Numbered from the stretch's first letter, positions 1 to 5,900 are shown. The stretch is 7,228 bases of DNA from Desulfobacteraceae bacterium (GCA_024636355.1 JAGXHH010000186.1:1-7228); one strand, 5' to 3'. Notes: generated from the letters alone by a model not told the origin. A program made the numbers and translations.

Positions 1-542
1 ATGGTGTTAAGTATCCGTTTCAGTATCCAGGCCAGCGGCGGGATTTTCAGGTAACCGTCCCCCTTGCTGATCTGGCTGCCGAAGGTGATCACTCCCGAAA
101 TGCGGTCCGGCGCCATCGCCCGGGCGGAAAGTGCGGCCAGGATAAACAATCCCCCGAAGGAATGGCCGATCCAGAAAACGTCCCTGCCGGTTTGACTTAA
201 TACGTACTGGTGAATGGCCGGGACATCGTATCGGATCTGCTCTTCGGCCGTAATTTCGGAAAACCGCTCCCCCTTCGGTGAAAGGCCGTGCCCCCGAAGC
301 TCGGGAATCCAGACATCGAAACCCGCATCGGCAAGCCAGGCGCCAAGGCCGATGCCTTTGTCGGACAACCAGAAGTTGCGTTTCGAATAACTGCCGTGGA
401 GCAGGACAACCGGCGTGCCGTGCCCGCCCGGTCGCCGAATGCGGCTGACGGCCAGTTGCGCACCGTCTTCGGTCCGCAGCCGGTGAATGTCTAAACCATA
501 CGATCCGCATCGCTGCTCCAGCGGACTTTGCGCCAGCGGCAT
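1..542 (-). CDS. alpha/beta fold hydrolase, 3' end beyond the left edge
   Basis: About 180 residues are visible, starting MPLAQSPLEQR and still open at position 1. Two family hallmarks appear in order: an oxyanion-hole region TPVVLLHGSYSKRNFW (roughly residues 46-61) and a nucleophile elbow WIGHSFGG (roughly 120-127) matching G-x-S-x-G, so the serine is the probable nucleophile. Between them, DVWIPELRGHGLSP is typical of the lipase/esterase-like branch of the superfamily. The catalytic acid and histidine should lie in the part cut off by the window. No signal peptide is seen, so a cytoplasmic enzyme is inferred; the substrate cannot be named. The start is uncertain: an in-frame ATG at 596 would add 18 residues, but neither start has a clear Shine-Dalgarno. 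The gene is divergent from recN. A longer reading frame on the same strand (7-510) is out of frame with these motifs. Confidence 0.85.
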   Translation of the reverse strand, partial: MPLAQSPLEQRCGSYGLDIHRLRTEDGAQLAVSRIRRPGGHGTPVVLLHGSYSKRNFWLSDKGIGLGAWLADAGFDVWIPELRGHGLSPKGERFSEITAEEQIRYDVPAIHQYVLSQTGRDVFWIGHSFGGLFILAALSARAMAPDRISGVITFGSQISKGDGYLKIPPLAWILKRILNT

Positions 543-578
543 ATCCGTTTTCAATCGATTATCCGTCCGTGTCCGGTT

Positions 579-603
579 GCCTCCGATGCTTGACATCGGA
601 GGC
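579..603. repeat. perfect 10-bp inverted repeat in the hydrolase/recN divergent region
   Basis: GCCTCCGATG (579-588) and CATCGGAGGC (594-603) are exact reverse complements around the 5-base loop CTTGA. The stem is GC-rich. Neither side is followed by a T-run, so it does not look like an intrinsic terminator. On the minus strand the stem contains GGAGG and the alternative hydrolase ATG at 596, so it could fold in that gene's leader. It could equally be an operator dyad for the divergent pair. The structure is seen directly; the role is unknown. Confidence 0.6.
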
Positions 604-725
604 GATTCGTATATAAAGAAAATTGCTGAATAAACTCATTTTAGGCTGACGCTTTCGGATCGTCAATTAATATTTATAGTATAAGTTTATCCGCATCATG
701 AAAACAACAAGGCTTTCTGACTGAT

Positions 726-2435
726 ATGCTCCGTGAAATCGCCATTAAAAATTTCGCCATTATCGACGACCTGCGCATCGCCTTTTCCGACGGACTGACC
801 ATTCTGAGCGGAGAAACCGGTGCGGGAAAATCGATCATCATCTCGGCATTAAATATCCTGCTGGGCAGCCGGGCAGATGCCGGCATGATCCGCACCGGAG
901 CAGAAACCGCCGAACTCGAAGCGCTTTTCGATCTCCCCCCGGAAAGCCCCGCTGTCAGAATTTTATCGGAACAGGGTTATGAGGAAACCGATGAACTGCT
1001 GATCCGACGGATCCTTTCTACCAGCAACCGGCATCGCGTGTACATCAACGGCCGGCTTGCCACCATGCAGGTCTTGAACGCCATTACCGAAAACCTGGCC
1101 GGCATTTCCGGTCAGCACGAGCACCAGCGGCTGCTCAGGGAACCTGAACACCTGCAGATCCTGGACCAGTTCGGCAGTCTGGCCGGACTAAAAGGAGACG
1201 TTTCCCGATGCTATCAAGAGATTCAGCCGATGATCCGGAAACTGGCCGACCTTTACGCCAGAAAGACCGACCAGGCCGAACGGATCAAGATGCTTTCGCT
1301 TCAGCAGAACGAAATCGCTGCGGCGGAGATCTGTCCGGACGACAAAGAGCTGGAGGGGGAACTCCACCTCCTGAAGCATGCCGAAGTGCTTTACCAGGGG
1401 GTCGGGGAAAGCGTTGAATCCCTGTATAACCAAGAGGGGGCCATTTCCGATCAATTAACCGAAGTCCGCAAAACTATCCAGAAAGCCGCCGAAATCGATC
1501 CGGCGCTGACAGCGGTAGCAGAGGTTCTCGCCGATGTGTCGTTTCGGATAGAAGATGCAGCCGAACAGCTGCGCGCCTACCTGGACACCATCGCGTTTGA
1601 CCCGGTTCGGACCGAAGCGGTCGAGTCCCGCATCGATACGTTAAATCGCCTCAAACGCAAATACGGCGGCACCCTGGATGCGGTATGTGCGCACCTTTCG
1701 GAGATCGAGTCGCAGCTGGAAGAAACGGAAAATCTGGACGGGCGGATCACTAAAACCGAGGCGGCCCTTGACGCAGCACATGGCGAACTGGTCCAGCGGG
1801 CCGAAGAACTCGGCAAAAAACGACAGGAGGCCGCCGAGCGGCTTTCACAGAAAATGGAATCCGAACTCCGGTCGCTGAACATGCCGGATACCCGGTTTAC
1901 CGTTACCTTCCCACAGACCGAGGCCCGGCCGGATACACCAAAACACCTCTGCCATAACGGGTATGCCATAACCGAGGAAGGGACCGAGCAGGCCGTCTTC
2001 ATGATCGCCCCGAACGTGGGGGAAAGCCTGAAGCCGCTTTCGAAAATCGCTTCGGGCGGCGAACTTTCCCGCGTAATCCTTGCGTTAAAGGCGATTCTCG
2101 TGGATACCGAACCGGTAGAAACCGTGGTATTCGACGAAGTCGATGCCGGCATCGGCGGGCAGACCGCCGAAGTGGTCGGCAAAAAACTGGCGGGCCTTGC
2201 CGATCATAACCAGGTTATCTGCATCACCCACCTCGCCCAGATCGCCCGGTTCGGCAGCCAGCACTTTAAAATCGAAAAGCAGGTGGCCGACGGCCGGACC
2301 GCAACCCGGATCACACTGCTCGATGAAGCCGCCCGGGTGGAAGAAACCGCCCGGATGCTCGGCGGCCAGGCCATTACCGACACCACCCGGGCCCATGCGG
2401 AAGAACTGCTCGGAAACGTAAAACAATTACCATGA
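726..2435 (+). CDS. recN: DNA repair protein RecN
   Basis: Encodes 569 residues, close to the roughly 550-residue family norm. RecN is an SMC-like ATPase of the cytoplasm that acts early in recombinational repair of double-strand breaks. The ABC-type head is split across the two ends: N-terminal MLREIAIKNFAIIDDL and Walker A GETGAGKS at residues 29-36; C-terminal signature SGGELSR from residue 443, Walker B VVFDEVDAGIGG with D470/E471, and the histidine switch CITHLAQIA with H502. The middle (about 150-380) is rich in Glu, Lys, Leu and Ala and fits the short coiled coil with its central turn. The start at ATG 726 gives the canonical N-terminus, although only a weak AAGG at 709-712 precedes it. 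A-T-rich sequence at 675-685 (TATAGT / TATAAG) could supply a -10 element, but no good -35 was found and no LexA-type box was recognised. It is transcribed alone. Its last codon and stop (CCA TGA) lie inside an intergenic repeat. Confidence 0.97.
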   Translation: MLREIAIKNFAIIDDLRIAFSDGLTILSGETGAGKSIIISALNILLGSRADAGMIRTGAETAELEALFDLPPESPAVRILSEQGYEETDELLIRRILSTSNRHRVYINGRLATMQVLNAITENLAGISGQHEHQRLLREPEHLQILDQFGSLAGLKGDVSRCYQEIQPMIRKLADLYARKTDQAERIKMLSLQQNEIAAAEICPDDKELEGELHLLKHAEVLYQGVGESVESLYNQEGAISDQLTEVRKTIQKAAEIDPALTAVAEVLADVSFRIEDAAEQLRAYLDTIAFDPVRTEAVESRIDTLNRLKRKYGGTLDAVCAHLSEIESQLEETENLDGRITKTEAALDAAHGELVQRAEELGKKRQEAAERLSQKMESELRSLNMPDTRFTVTFPQTEARPDTPKHLCHNGYAITEEGTEQAVFMIAPNVGESLKPLSKIASGGELSRVILALKAILVDTEPVETVVFDEVDAGIGGQTAEVVGKKLAGLADHNQVICITHLAQIARFGSQHFKIEKQVADGRTATRITLLDEAARVEETARMLGGQAITDTTRAHAEELLGNVKQLP

Positions 2436-2457
2436 AGGACATGAAGAGCATGAAGAA
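2429..2457 (+). repeat. tandem CATGAAGNN repeat, copy 1 of a dispersed element
   Basis: Three 9-base units stand head to tail: CATGAAGGA (2431-2439), CATGAAGAG (2440-2448) and CATGAAGAA (2449-2457). The 20 bases 2429-2448 recur exactly, in opposite orientation, at 5881-5900. Read as protein, such units give the His-Glu-Gly-His-Glu-Glu pattern known from many spurious predicted proteins in bacteria that carry this intergenic repeat; that link is from memory. The repeat overlaps the recN stop codon. Confidence 0.75.
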
Positions 2458-2509
2458 GTCAAAAACATAAGACTTTCAGCTTGTGTGCTTTTCTTCATGC
2501 TCTTCATGT
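2439..2509. repeat. 19-bp inverted repeat with 33-base loop after recN
   Basis: Bases 2439-2457 are the exact reverse complement of 2491-2509. The right arm carries TTCTTCATGCTCTTCATG, that is, two inverted copies of the CATGAAGNN unit. The loop is 2458-2490. The structure begins four bases after the recN stop and lies in a convergent gap, so its transcript could form a long hairpin at the recN 3' end. It lacks a following T-run, so classical Rho-independent termination is not shown. It may be a REP-like or miniature mobile element. Confidence 0.65.
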
Positions 2510-2603
2510 GAACCTGATCAGATTTCCGGTACGCAGCCGATGCGCTTCCTTCGTCAGCACATCCTATGATCAATGGCGCCAATTTCACCGGTTTTTCGTG
2601 CAT

Positions 2604-2627
2604 GTGAACGTACACGTGCACGTTCAC
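2604..2627. repeat. 24-bp near-perfect palindrome with CACGTG core
   Basis: The arms GTGAACGT (2604-2611) and ACGTTCAC (2620-2627) are exact reverse complements. The centre contains CACGTG, and only the pair 2612/2619 fails, so 11 of 12 pairs match. Bases 2608-2623 also alternate strictly between purine and pyrimidine, a composition that can favour Z-DNA. It lies between convergent recN and the outer-membrane protein gene, far from either start, which argues against a simple promoter operator. Nothing else was recognised between it and 2693. Confidence 0.6.
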
Positions 2628-2693
2628 GGATCGGCTTTTCACAATTACTGAATAGTTCCAAAAGAATTTTACGGCTACGTCAGATCCGGTTTT

Positions 2694-3464
2694 CTAAAAG
2701 TGCAGCCCGGTTTCGACAAAAGGTCCGGACAATTCCATGTCGATAATGAAATCGTCGTAATCCACATCGTAGTCGTCATACCGGTATCCGCCGGCCACGA
2801 ACCAGGGGCCGAACGCATTGTATCTTACGCGCCCGATCAGGCTGTATATCTTGTCATCCTTATACGTAATCCCCCGGGCCTCACCTTCGAAGGACAAGCT
2901 GTCGATCGGCCGGAACTGCGCGCCGAGATAAAGCATCGGCAGGGCAAAAGTTTCCGATTCGGACGATTTTATCGCACCCTGGCTTATGGTTGCTTCAGCA
3001 TCGATAATCCGGACATTGATGCCGCCTTCGACATTCAGTGAATACAGCGAGGCTGTTTTGAGCAGGGGAACCATATAGTAGAGACCTATGTCATACTGGT
3101 TCATGTCCAATTCGGATGTAAACGTATCAGTGTTAAACGGAATACCGCCAAAATTAAAAGTTATGCCTGAATTTGTCTCCTCGAAATTCATCGGATTGAC
3201 CATCAAATAGATGTTCGGGATCATCAGCGGCATATCGACTTTCAGTCGGCCAAAATACTTGGCCTCATCATCAAACGCCAGATCATTCTCAATATCCAGG
3301 AAGTCATCGGCAAAGCCTGGACGCGGTTCATACGCCAGGGTGCCGCTCGGCGATGTATACCAGACGCCGATGGCGGCCTCGATATCGATCAGCGGCAGGG
3401 CAGGGGCGGAAACGGGAACCATTATCATTGCCAGCAAACAAAACCATACTTTCCATAAACGCAT
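2694..3464 (-). CDS. outer-membrane beta-barrel protein, TIGR04219-like
   Basis: Encodes 256 residues. A classic signal peptide MRLWKVWFCLLAMIMVPVSA ends near the Ala-Pro-Ala at residues 20-22, leaving a mature protein that begins LPLIDIEAAIGVWYTSPSG. The rest alternates polar and hydrophobic residues, as in membrane beta strands, and has acidic loops such as YRYDDYDVDYDDF. It ends VETGLHF, with the C-terminal phenylalanine that barrel-assembly machinery recognises. The N-terminal motif, the LDIENDL segment, the SELDMNQYDIGLYY strand and SGPFVETGLHF resemble the small outer-membrane family TIGR04219; this is recognised from memory, not searched. The molecular function is not established. ATG 3464 was chosen because AGGAGA lies 6 bases upstream and the signal peptide starts there; a longer in-frame start at 3545 would add 27 non-secretory residues. 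The gene is monocistronic, divergent from gltA and convergent with recN. Confidence 0.85.
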   Translation of the reverse strand: MRLWKVWFCLLAMIMVPVSAPALPLIDIEAAIGVWYTSPSGTLAYEPRPGFADDFLDIENDLAFDDEAKYFGRLKVDMPLMIPNIYLMVNPMNFEETNSGITFNFGGIPFNTDTFTSELDMNQYDIGLYYMVPLLKTASLYSLNVEGGINVRIIDAEATISQGAIKSSESETFALPMLYLGAQFRPIDSLSFEGEARGITYKDDKIYSLIGRVRYNAFGPWFVAGGYRYDDYDVDYDDFIIDMELSGPFVETGLHF

Positions 3465-3470
3465 AATCTT

Positions 3471-3476
3471 TCTCCT
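3471..3476 (-). promoter_or_regulatory. Shine-Dalgarno site of the outer-membrane protein gene
   Basis: Reads AGGAGA on the minus strand, with a 6-base AAGATT spacer before ATG 3464. It is the strongest ribosome binding site in the window. It fixes the start at the signal-peptide methionine rather than at 3545. Confidence 0.85.
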
Positions 3477-3537
3477 GATGTTGAATTTTTTTCCGGGAGC
3501 CCGGAGTGGATGGTTTACCGAAAGGGACACGAAACGC

Positions 3538-3567
3538 TTGACCAAATCCGAATAGAAAGTTTATATA
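3538..3567 (+). promoter_or_regulatory. sigma70-type promoter for gltA
   Basis: TTGACC at 3538-3543 is followed by a 17-base spacer and TTATAT at 3561-3566 (or TATATA at 3562-3567 with 18 bases). This is close to the housekeeping consensus. Transcription would start near 3573 and leave a leader of about 130 bases before the gltA start. The A-T-rich -10 core is nearly symmetric, so it might also serve the divergent outer-membrane protein gene, but no good minus-strand -35 was found. Confidence 0.6.
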
Positions 3568-3691
3568 TAGAGGTTTTTAATCTTTTGCAGTAAATACGCT
3601 CTGCTGTTCGTACGCCATAAGCCATCTACTTACTACGGCTTTCTCCGGGAAAAATCAAGCCCGGCAGGTTTAACGTGAAAAAATTTTAATG

Positions 3692-3696
3692 AAGGA
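3692..3696 (+). promoter_or_regulatory. Shine-Dalgarno site deciding the gltA start
   Basis: AAGGA stands 7 bases before ATG 3704. The upstream in-frame ATG at 3689 has only A/T-rich sequence before it, so translation most likely begins at 3704. Confidence 0.75.
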
Positions 3697-3703
3697 TGCT
3701 GCC

Positions 3704-4999
3704 ATGACCAAATACGCCAAATTGACAATTGACGGAAAAGAGATCGAACTGCCGATCATCGAAGGGGTTGACGGGGATAAGGGAATCGATATTCGCCTGT
3801 TGCGCCAGAAGACCGGTTTCATTACCTATGATCCCGGGTACGGCAATACGGGCAGCTGCAAAAGCGCCATCACCTACATGGACGGGGAAAGAGGAATTCT
3901 GCGGTACCGGGGGATTCCCATCGAGGATCTGGCCGAACATTCCTCATTTGTGGAGACCTCCTATCTGCTGATCAACGGGGAACTGCCCACCCGGGATGAA
4001 CTCAACCGAACCAGTGTCCAGTTAAATGACCATTCGCTCGTCCATGAGGACATGCAGAATTTTTACCAGCATTTTCCCAGGGGGTCACACCCGATGGGGA
4101 TCCTGTCCGCCATGGTCAACGCCTTGAGAAGCTTCTATCCCGAGCTGCTCAACACGGATGAGGGTTTCGAGCAGACCTTTCTGCGGCTGCTTTCCAAAGT
4201 CCGCACCATGGCCGCCCTGTCGTACAAGATCTCCCGCGGTCACCGGGTCGAATACCCGAGACCGGATTACACATACTGCGCCAATTTCCTGAACATGATG
4301 TTCAACACCCCGGTCAAGCCGTACATGGTCCGAAAAGAACTGGTGCGCGCCTTAAATGTTTTCTGGATACTGCACGCCGACCACGAACAGAACTGCTCGA
4401 CGGCCGTGGTCAGGAGCGTCGGCAGTGCCCAGACAAATATCTACGCATCAATTTCCGCCGGGGTTTCCGCGCTCTGGGGATATTTGCACGGCGGGGCCAA
4501 CCAGGCCGTCATCCAGATGCTTTCGGAAATTCATGAAAAAGGGGTCAAAATAGAAGACGTGATCAAGCGGGCCAAGGATAAAAATGATCCGTTCCGGCTG
4601 ATGGGCTTTGGCCACCGGGTCTATAAAACATACGATCCCCGGGCCAAAATCATGAAAAAGAACTGCCACGAGGTACTCAACCGGCTGAATTACCAGGACC
4701 CGCTGCTCGACATCGCCCTTGAACTCGAACAGATTGCCACCAGCGATCCATACTTCAACGATCACAATCTGTATCCGAACGTCGATTTCTACAGCGGCAT
4801 CATGTTGAGGGCCATGGGAATTCCGACCAACATGTTCACCGTCATGTTCGCCATCGGGCGGCTGCCGGGCTGGATTGCCCAATGGCGGGAAAACATGACC
4901 GATCCCGAACAGCGCCTGGCCCGACCGCGCCAGGTCTACACCGGTTACGCCCCCCGGCCGTATATTCCGATTGAAGATCGTGAACCGGTGGAATGTTGA
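3704..4999 (+). CDS. gltA: citrate synthase (type II, GltA family)
   Basis: Encodes 431 residues, near the 427 of Escherichia coli GltA. It condenses acetyl-CoA and oxaloacetate to citrate in the cytoplasm, the entry step of the TCA cycle. The N-terminus MTKYAKLTIDGKEIELPI matches the small N-terminal domain typical of hexameric Gram-negative enzymes. The three catalytic residues are all present: H262 in LHGGAN, H304 in GFGHRVYK and D361 in NVDFYSG (264, 305 and 362 in E. coli). Other conserved blocks are FRLMGFGHR, AIGRLPGWIAQW and ARPRQVYTGY near the end. At the place of the E. coli reactive cysteine in STPCEPYEV this protein has NTPVKPYMV, so NADH inhibition may differ; that is inference. 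2-Methylcitrate synthase is a less likely alternative given the full-length type II layout. The gene stands alone behind its own promoter and about 48 bases before a terminator. Confidence 0.95.
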   Translation: MTKYAKLTIDGKEIELPIIEGVDGDKGIDIRLLRQKTGFITYDPGYGNTGSCKSAITYMDGERGILRYRGIPIEDLAEHSSFVETSYLLINGELPTRDELNRTSVQLNDHSLVHEDMQNFYQHFPRGSHPMGILSAMVNALRSFYPELLNTDEGFEQTFLRLLSKVRTMAALSYKISRGHRVEYPRPDYTYCANFLNMMFNTPVKPYMVRKELVRALNVFWILHADHEQNCSTAVVRSVGSAQTNIYASISAGVSALWGYLHGGANQAVIQMLSEIHEKGVKIEDVIKRAKDKNDPFRLMGFGHRVYKTYDPRAKIMKKNCHEVLNRLNYQDPLLDIALELEQIATSDPYFNDHNLYPNVDFYSGIMLRAMGIPTNMFTVMFAIGRLPGWIAQWRENMTDPEQRLARPRQVYTGYAPRPYIPIEDREPVEC

Positions 5000-5047
5000 A
5001 CTAAAGCAAATTCAGAAGTGGACTACTGAAATCAGGCACTGTGAAAA

Positions 5048-5106
5048 AAGAGGGCGGAAAAGAAAAGGGCCGGTGACTGCCGGCAGCTTTTTCTTTCCGC
5101 CCTCTT
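5048..5106. terminator. nested hairpin, likely bidirectional terminator
   Basis: An inner stem GCCGG/CCGGC (5069-5073 and 5080-5084) is followed on the plus strand by AGCTTTTTCTTT, a fit for gltA termination. An outer stem AAGAGGGCGGAAA/TTTCCGCCCTCTT (5048-5060 and 5094-5106) is extended inward by five more pairs after one bulged base. Read on the minus strand, the whole hairpin is followed by a T-run (the complement of 5044-5049), which fits termination of the converging toxin-antitoxin transcript. The strand-specific use is inferred from layout. No gene or other signal was recognised in 5107-5216. Confidence 0.75.
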
Positions 5107-5216
5107 GGCATCCTGCGGCCAGCCTGAAGAATGCCAAACCTTCCGCACCCCAAATCTCAAAACAACTCAGCCCCCCTGCGATCAGGTGCAACCGTCTTGT
5201 TCTGCATCTATTCGTT

Positions 5217-5483
5217 TTACTGATGCAATTCGGAATCGATGCGTTCAGAAAGGAAGATCTTTAAAAGTGACTGGTAGGGGACGTCGCGCTTATTGGCCAA
5301 GAGCTTCAGTTCCTCGATCATCGACTCCGGGAGACGGATCGATATCGTCTTAGTTGTCGGCTTCAGCTTAGAAAAGATGACCTCCTCCGCTTCAGACCAG
5401 TCGAAATACTCTGAAGAATCGTGCTGCTGCCAAAAGAGGCGCTCTTCAGCCTCATTTTTGAACTCTGGTATTTTCTTTTTCAT
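5217..5483 (-). CDS. brnA: BrnA/CopG-type ribbon-helix-helix antitoxin
   Basis: Encodes 88 residues. The N-terminal half IPEFKNEAEERLFWQQHDSS, ending in the FDWSEAEE segment, is the toxin-binding type of region found in CopG-family antitoxins paired with BrnT (PF12441-like; from memory). The C-terminal half has a ribbon-helix-helix DNA-binding fold: strand TKTISIRLP at residues 44-52, then helices ESMIEELKLLANKRD and PYQSLLKIFLSERI. It should bind and neutralise the neighbouring toxin and repress the shared promoter. Its ATG overlaps the toxin stop (ATGA, 5480-5483). GAGAGG inside the toxin gene, 8 bases upstream, is a good ribosome binding site, so translation is probably coupled. The order toxin first, antitoxin second is the usual brnTA order. 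Family membership is clear; the exact subfamily (BrnA versus the CopG-type antitoxin) is not settled. Confidence 0.88.
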   Translation of the reverse strand: MKKKIPEFKNEAEERLFWQQHDSSEYFDWSEAEEVIFSKLKPTTKTISIRLPESMIEELKLLANKRDVPYQSLLKIFLSERIDSELHQ

Positions 5484-5782
5484 TTGTGATACCTCTCGAT
5501 CTCTGATTCGGTCATGTCCCTTGCGGAAATAATCCGGATTTTATCGTTGCGCACCGTGAATACGGCAAACAGTAATCGATTTATATTGGTCCGACCCAGA
5601 ACATAATACCGATTCTCCACCTGGGAATGCTCCCGGTCACGCTTAACGATAAGTGGCCGATTAAAAAAGATCTGCTCGCATTCCCCGGTGGACACGTCAT
5701 GCTTGTCCCAGTTCTTGGTGGCATTCTCTTGGTCCCATTCGAAACCGGTGCATCTCGCCAGTATTTTTTTCCGTTTAGCCAT
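5480..5782 (-). CDS. brnT: BrnT-family ribonuclease toxin
   Basis: Encodes 100 residues, the usual family size. The family pattern is seen in order: FEWDQENATKNWDKHDVS near residues 14-31, the ECEQIFFNRPL segment at 34-44, EHSQVENRYYVLGRT at 51-65, LLFAVFTVRNDKIRIISAR at 70-88 and a C-terminal ESEIERYHK. BrnT proteins (DUF497) adopt a RelE-like ribonuclease fold and block translation by cutting RNA; activity here is inferred from the family. No residue loss or frameshift is visible, so the toxin looks intact. It lacks a good Shine-Dalgarno, and the best promoter candidate leaves a leader of only about 12 bases, so initiation on a near-leaderless transcript is possible. It is the first gene of a two-gene operon with the antitoxin. 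Confidence 0.92.
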   Translation of the reverse strand: MAKRKKILARCTGFEWDQENATKNWDKHDVSTGECEQIFFNRPLIVKRDREHSQVENRYYVLGRTNINRLLFAVFTVRNDKIRIISARDMTESEIERYHK

Positions 5783-5789
5783 GACATAC

Positions 5790-5829
5790 GTATATCACTA
5801 ATATATACAATTGATCAAATAAAATGCAA
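5790..5829 (-). promoter_or_regulatory. candidate brnTA promoter with overlapping operator dyad
   Basis: On the minus strand TTGCAT (5829-5824) is followed after 16-18 bases by TATATA/TATATT (5807-5800), about 18 bases before the toxin ATG. An inverted repeat GTATAT / ATATAC (5790-5795 and 5803-5808, 7-base spacer) covers the -10 region, where a ribbon-helix-helix antitoxin would be expected to bind for autoregulation. The sequence is strongly A-T-rich, so chance dyads are common. Autoregulation by BrnA-type antitoxins is known for the family; this exact site is inference. Confidence 0.45.
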
Positions 5830-5854
5830 TGACGATGTCCTGCAGAACTATAAT

Positions 5855-5873
5855 TTATCTGGTTTCCAGATAA
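5855..5873. repeat. perfect 8-bp hairpin TTATCTGG-TTT-CCAGATAA
   Basis: The arms 5855-5862 and 5866-5873 are exact reverse complements around a 3-base loop. The hairpin lies between the brnTA promoter candidate and the second CATGAAGNN repeat, 90 bases past the stop of the acyl-CoA synthetase gene. On the minus strand it is followed by AATTATAG rather than a T-run, so it is a poor intrinsic terminator. It could be an upstream operator half of brnTA, an RNA end-stabilising hairpin, or part of the adjacent repeat element. Confidence 0.5.
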
Positions 5874-5880
5874 CATCATT

Positions 5881-5900
5881 CTCTTCATGTCCTTCATGGT
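5881..5900 (-). repeat. CATGAAGNN dispersed repeat, copy 2
   Basis: On the minus strand these 20 bases read ACCATGAAGGACATGAAGAG, identical to 2429-2448 on the plus strand. Two full CATGAAGNN units are present and a third is degraded (AATGATG). It lies 63 bases downstream of the acyl-CoA synthetase stop. Like copy 1 it follows the 3' end of a gene in that gene's own orientation. Confidence 0.75.

Noticed and set aside
7..510. 167-residue minus-strand reading frame over the hydrolase
   Set aside because: It is Arg/Pro-rich and out of frame. The GHSFGG and LLHGSYS motifs are in the neighbouring minus-strand frame, which stays open from 596 to the window edge.
1577..2182. 201-residue minus-strand frame antisense to recN
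   Set aside because: Ser/Arg-rich composition and complete overlap with conserved RecN coding sequence mark it as a shadow.
2427..2642. 71-residue minus-strand frame across the recN downstream gap
   Set aside because: Its ends are translations of the CATGAAGNN repeat (SSCSSCPSW) and of the palindrome (VNVHVYVHMH); no ribosome binding site or family match was seen.
3493..3504. CCGGGAGCCCGG short palindrome upstream of the outer-membrane protein gene
   Set aside because: Only a 2-base loop and 5 pairs, with a T-run on the wrong side for a terminator; too weak to call.
4971..5264. 97-residue plus-strand frame after gltA
   Set aside because: It begins inside gltA, runs through the terminator hairpin and ends inside the antitoxin gene; no recognisable domain.
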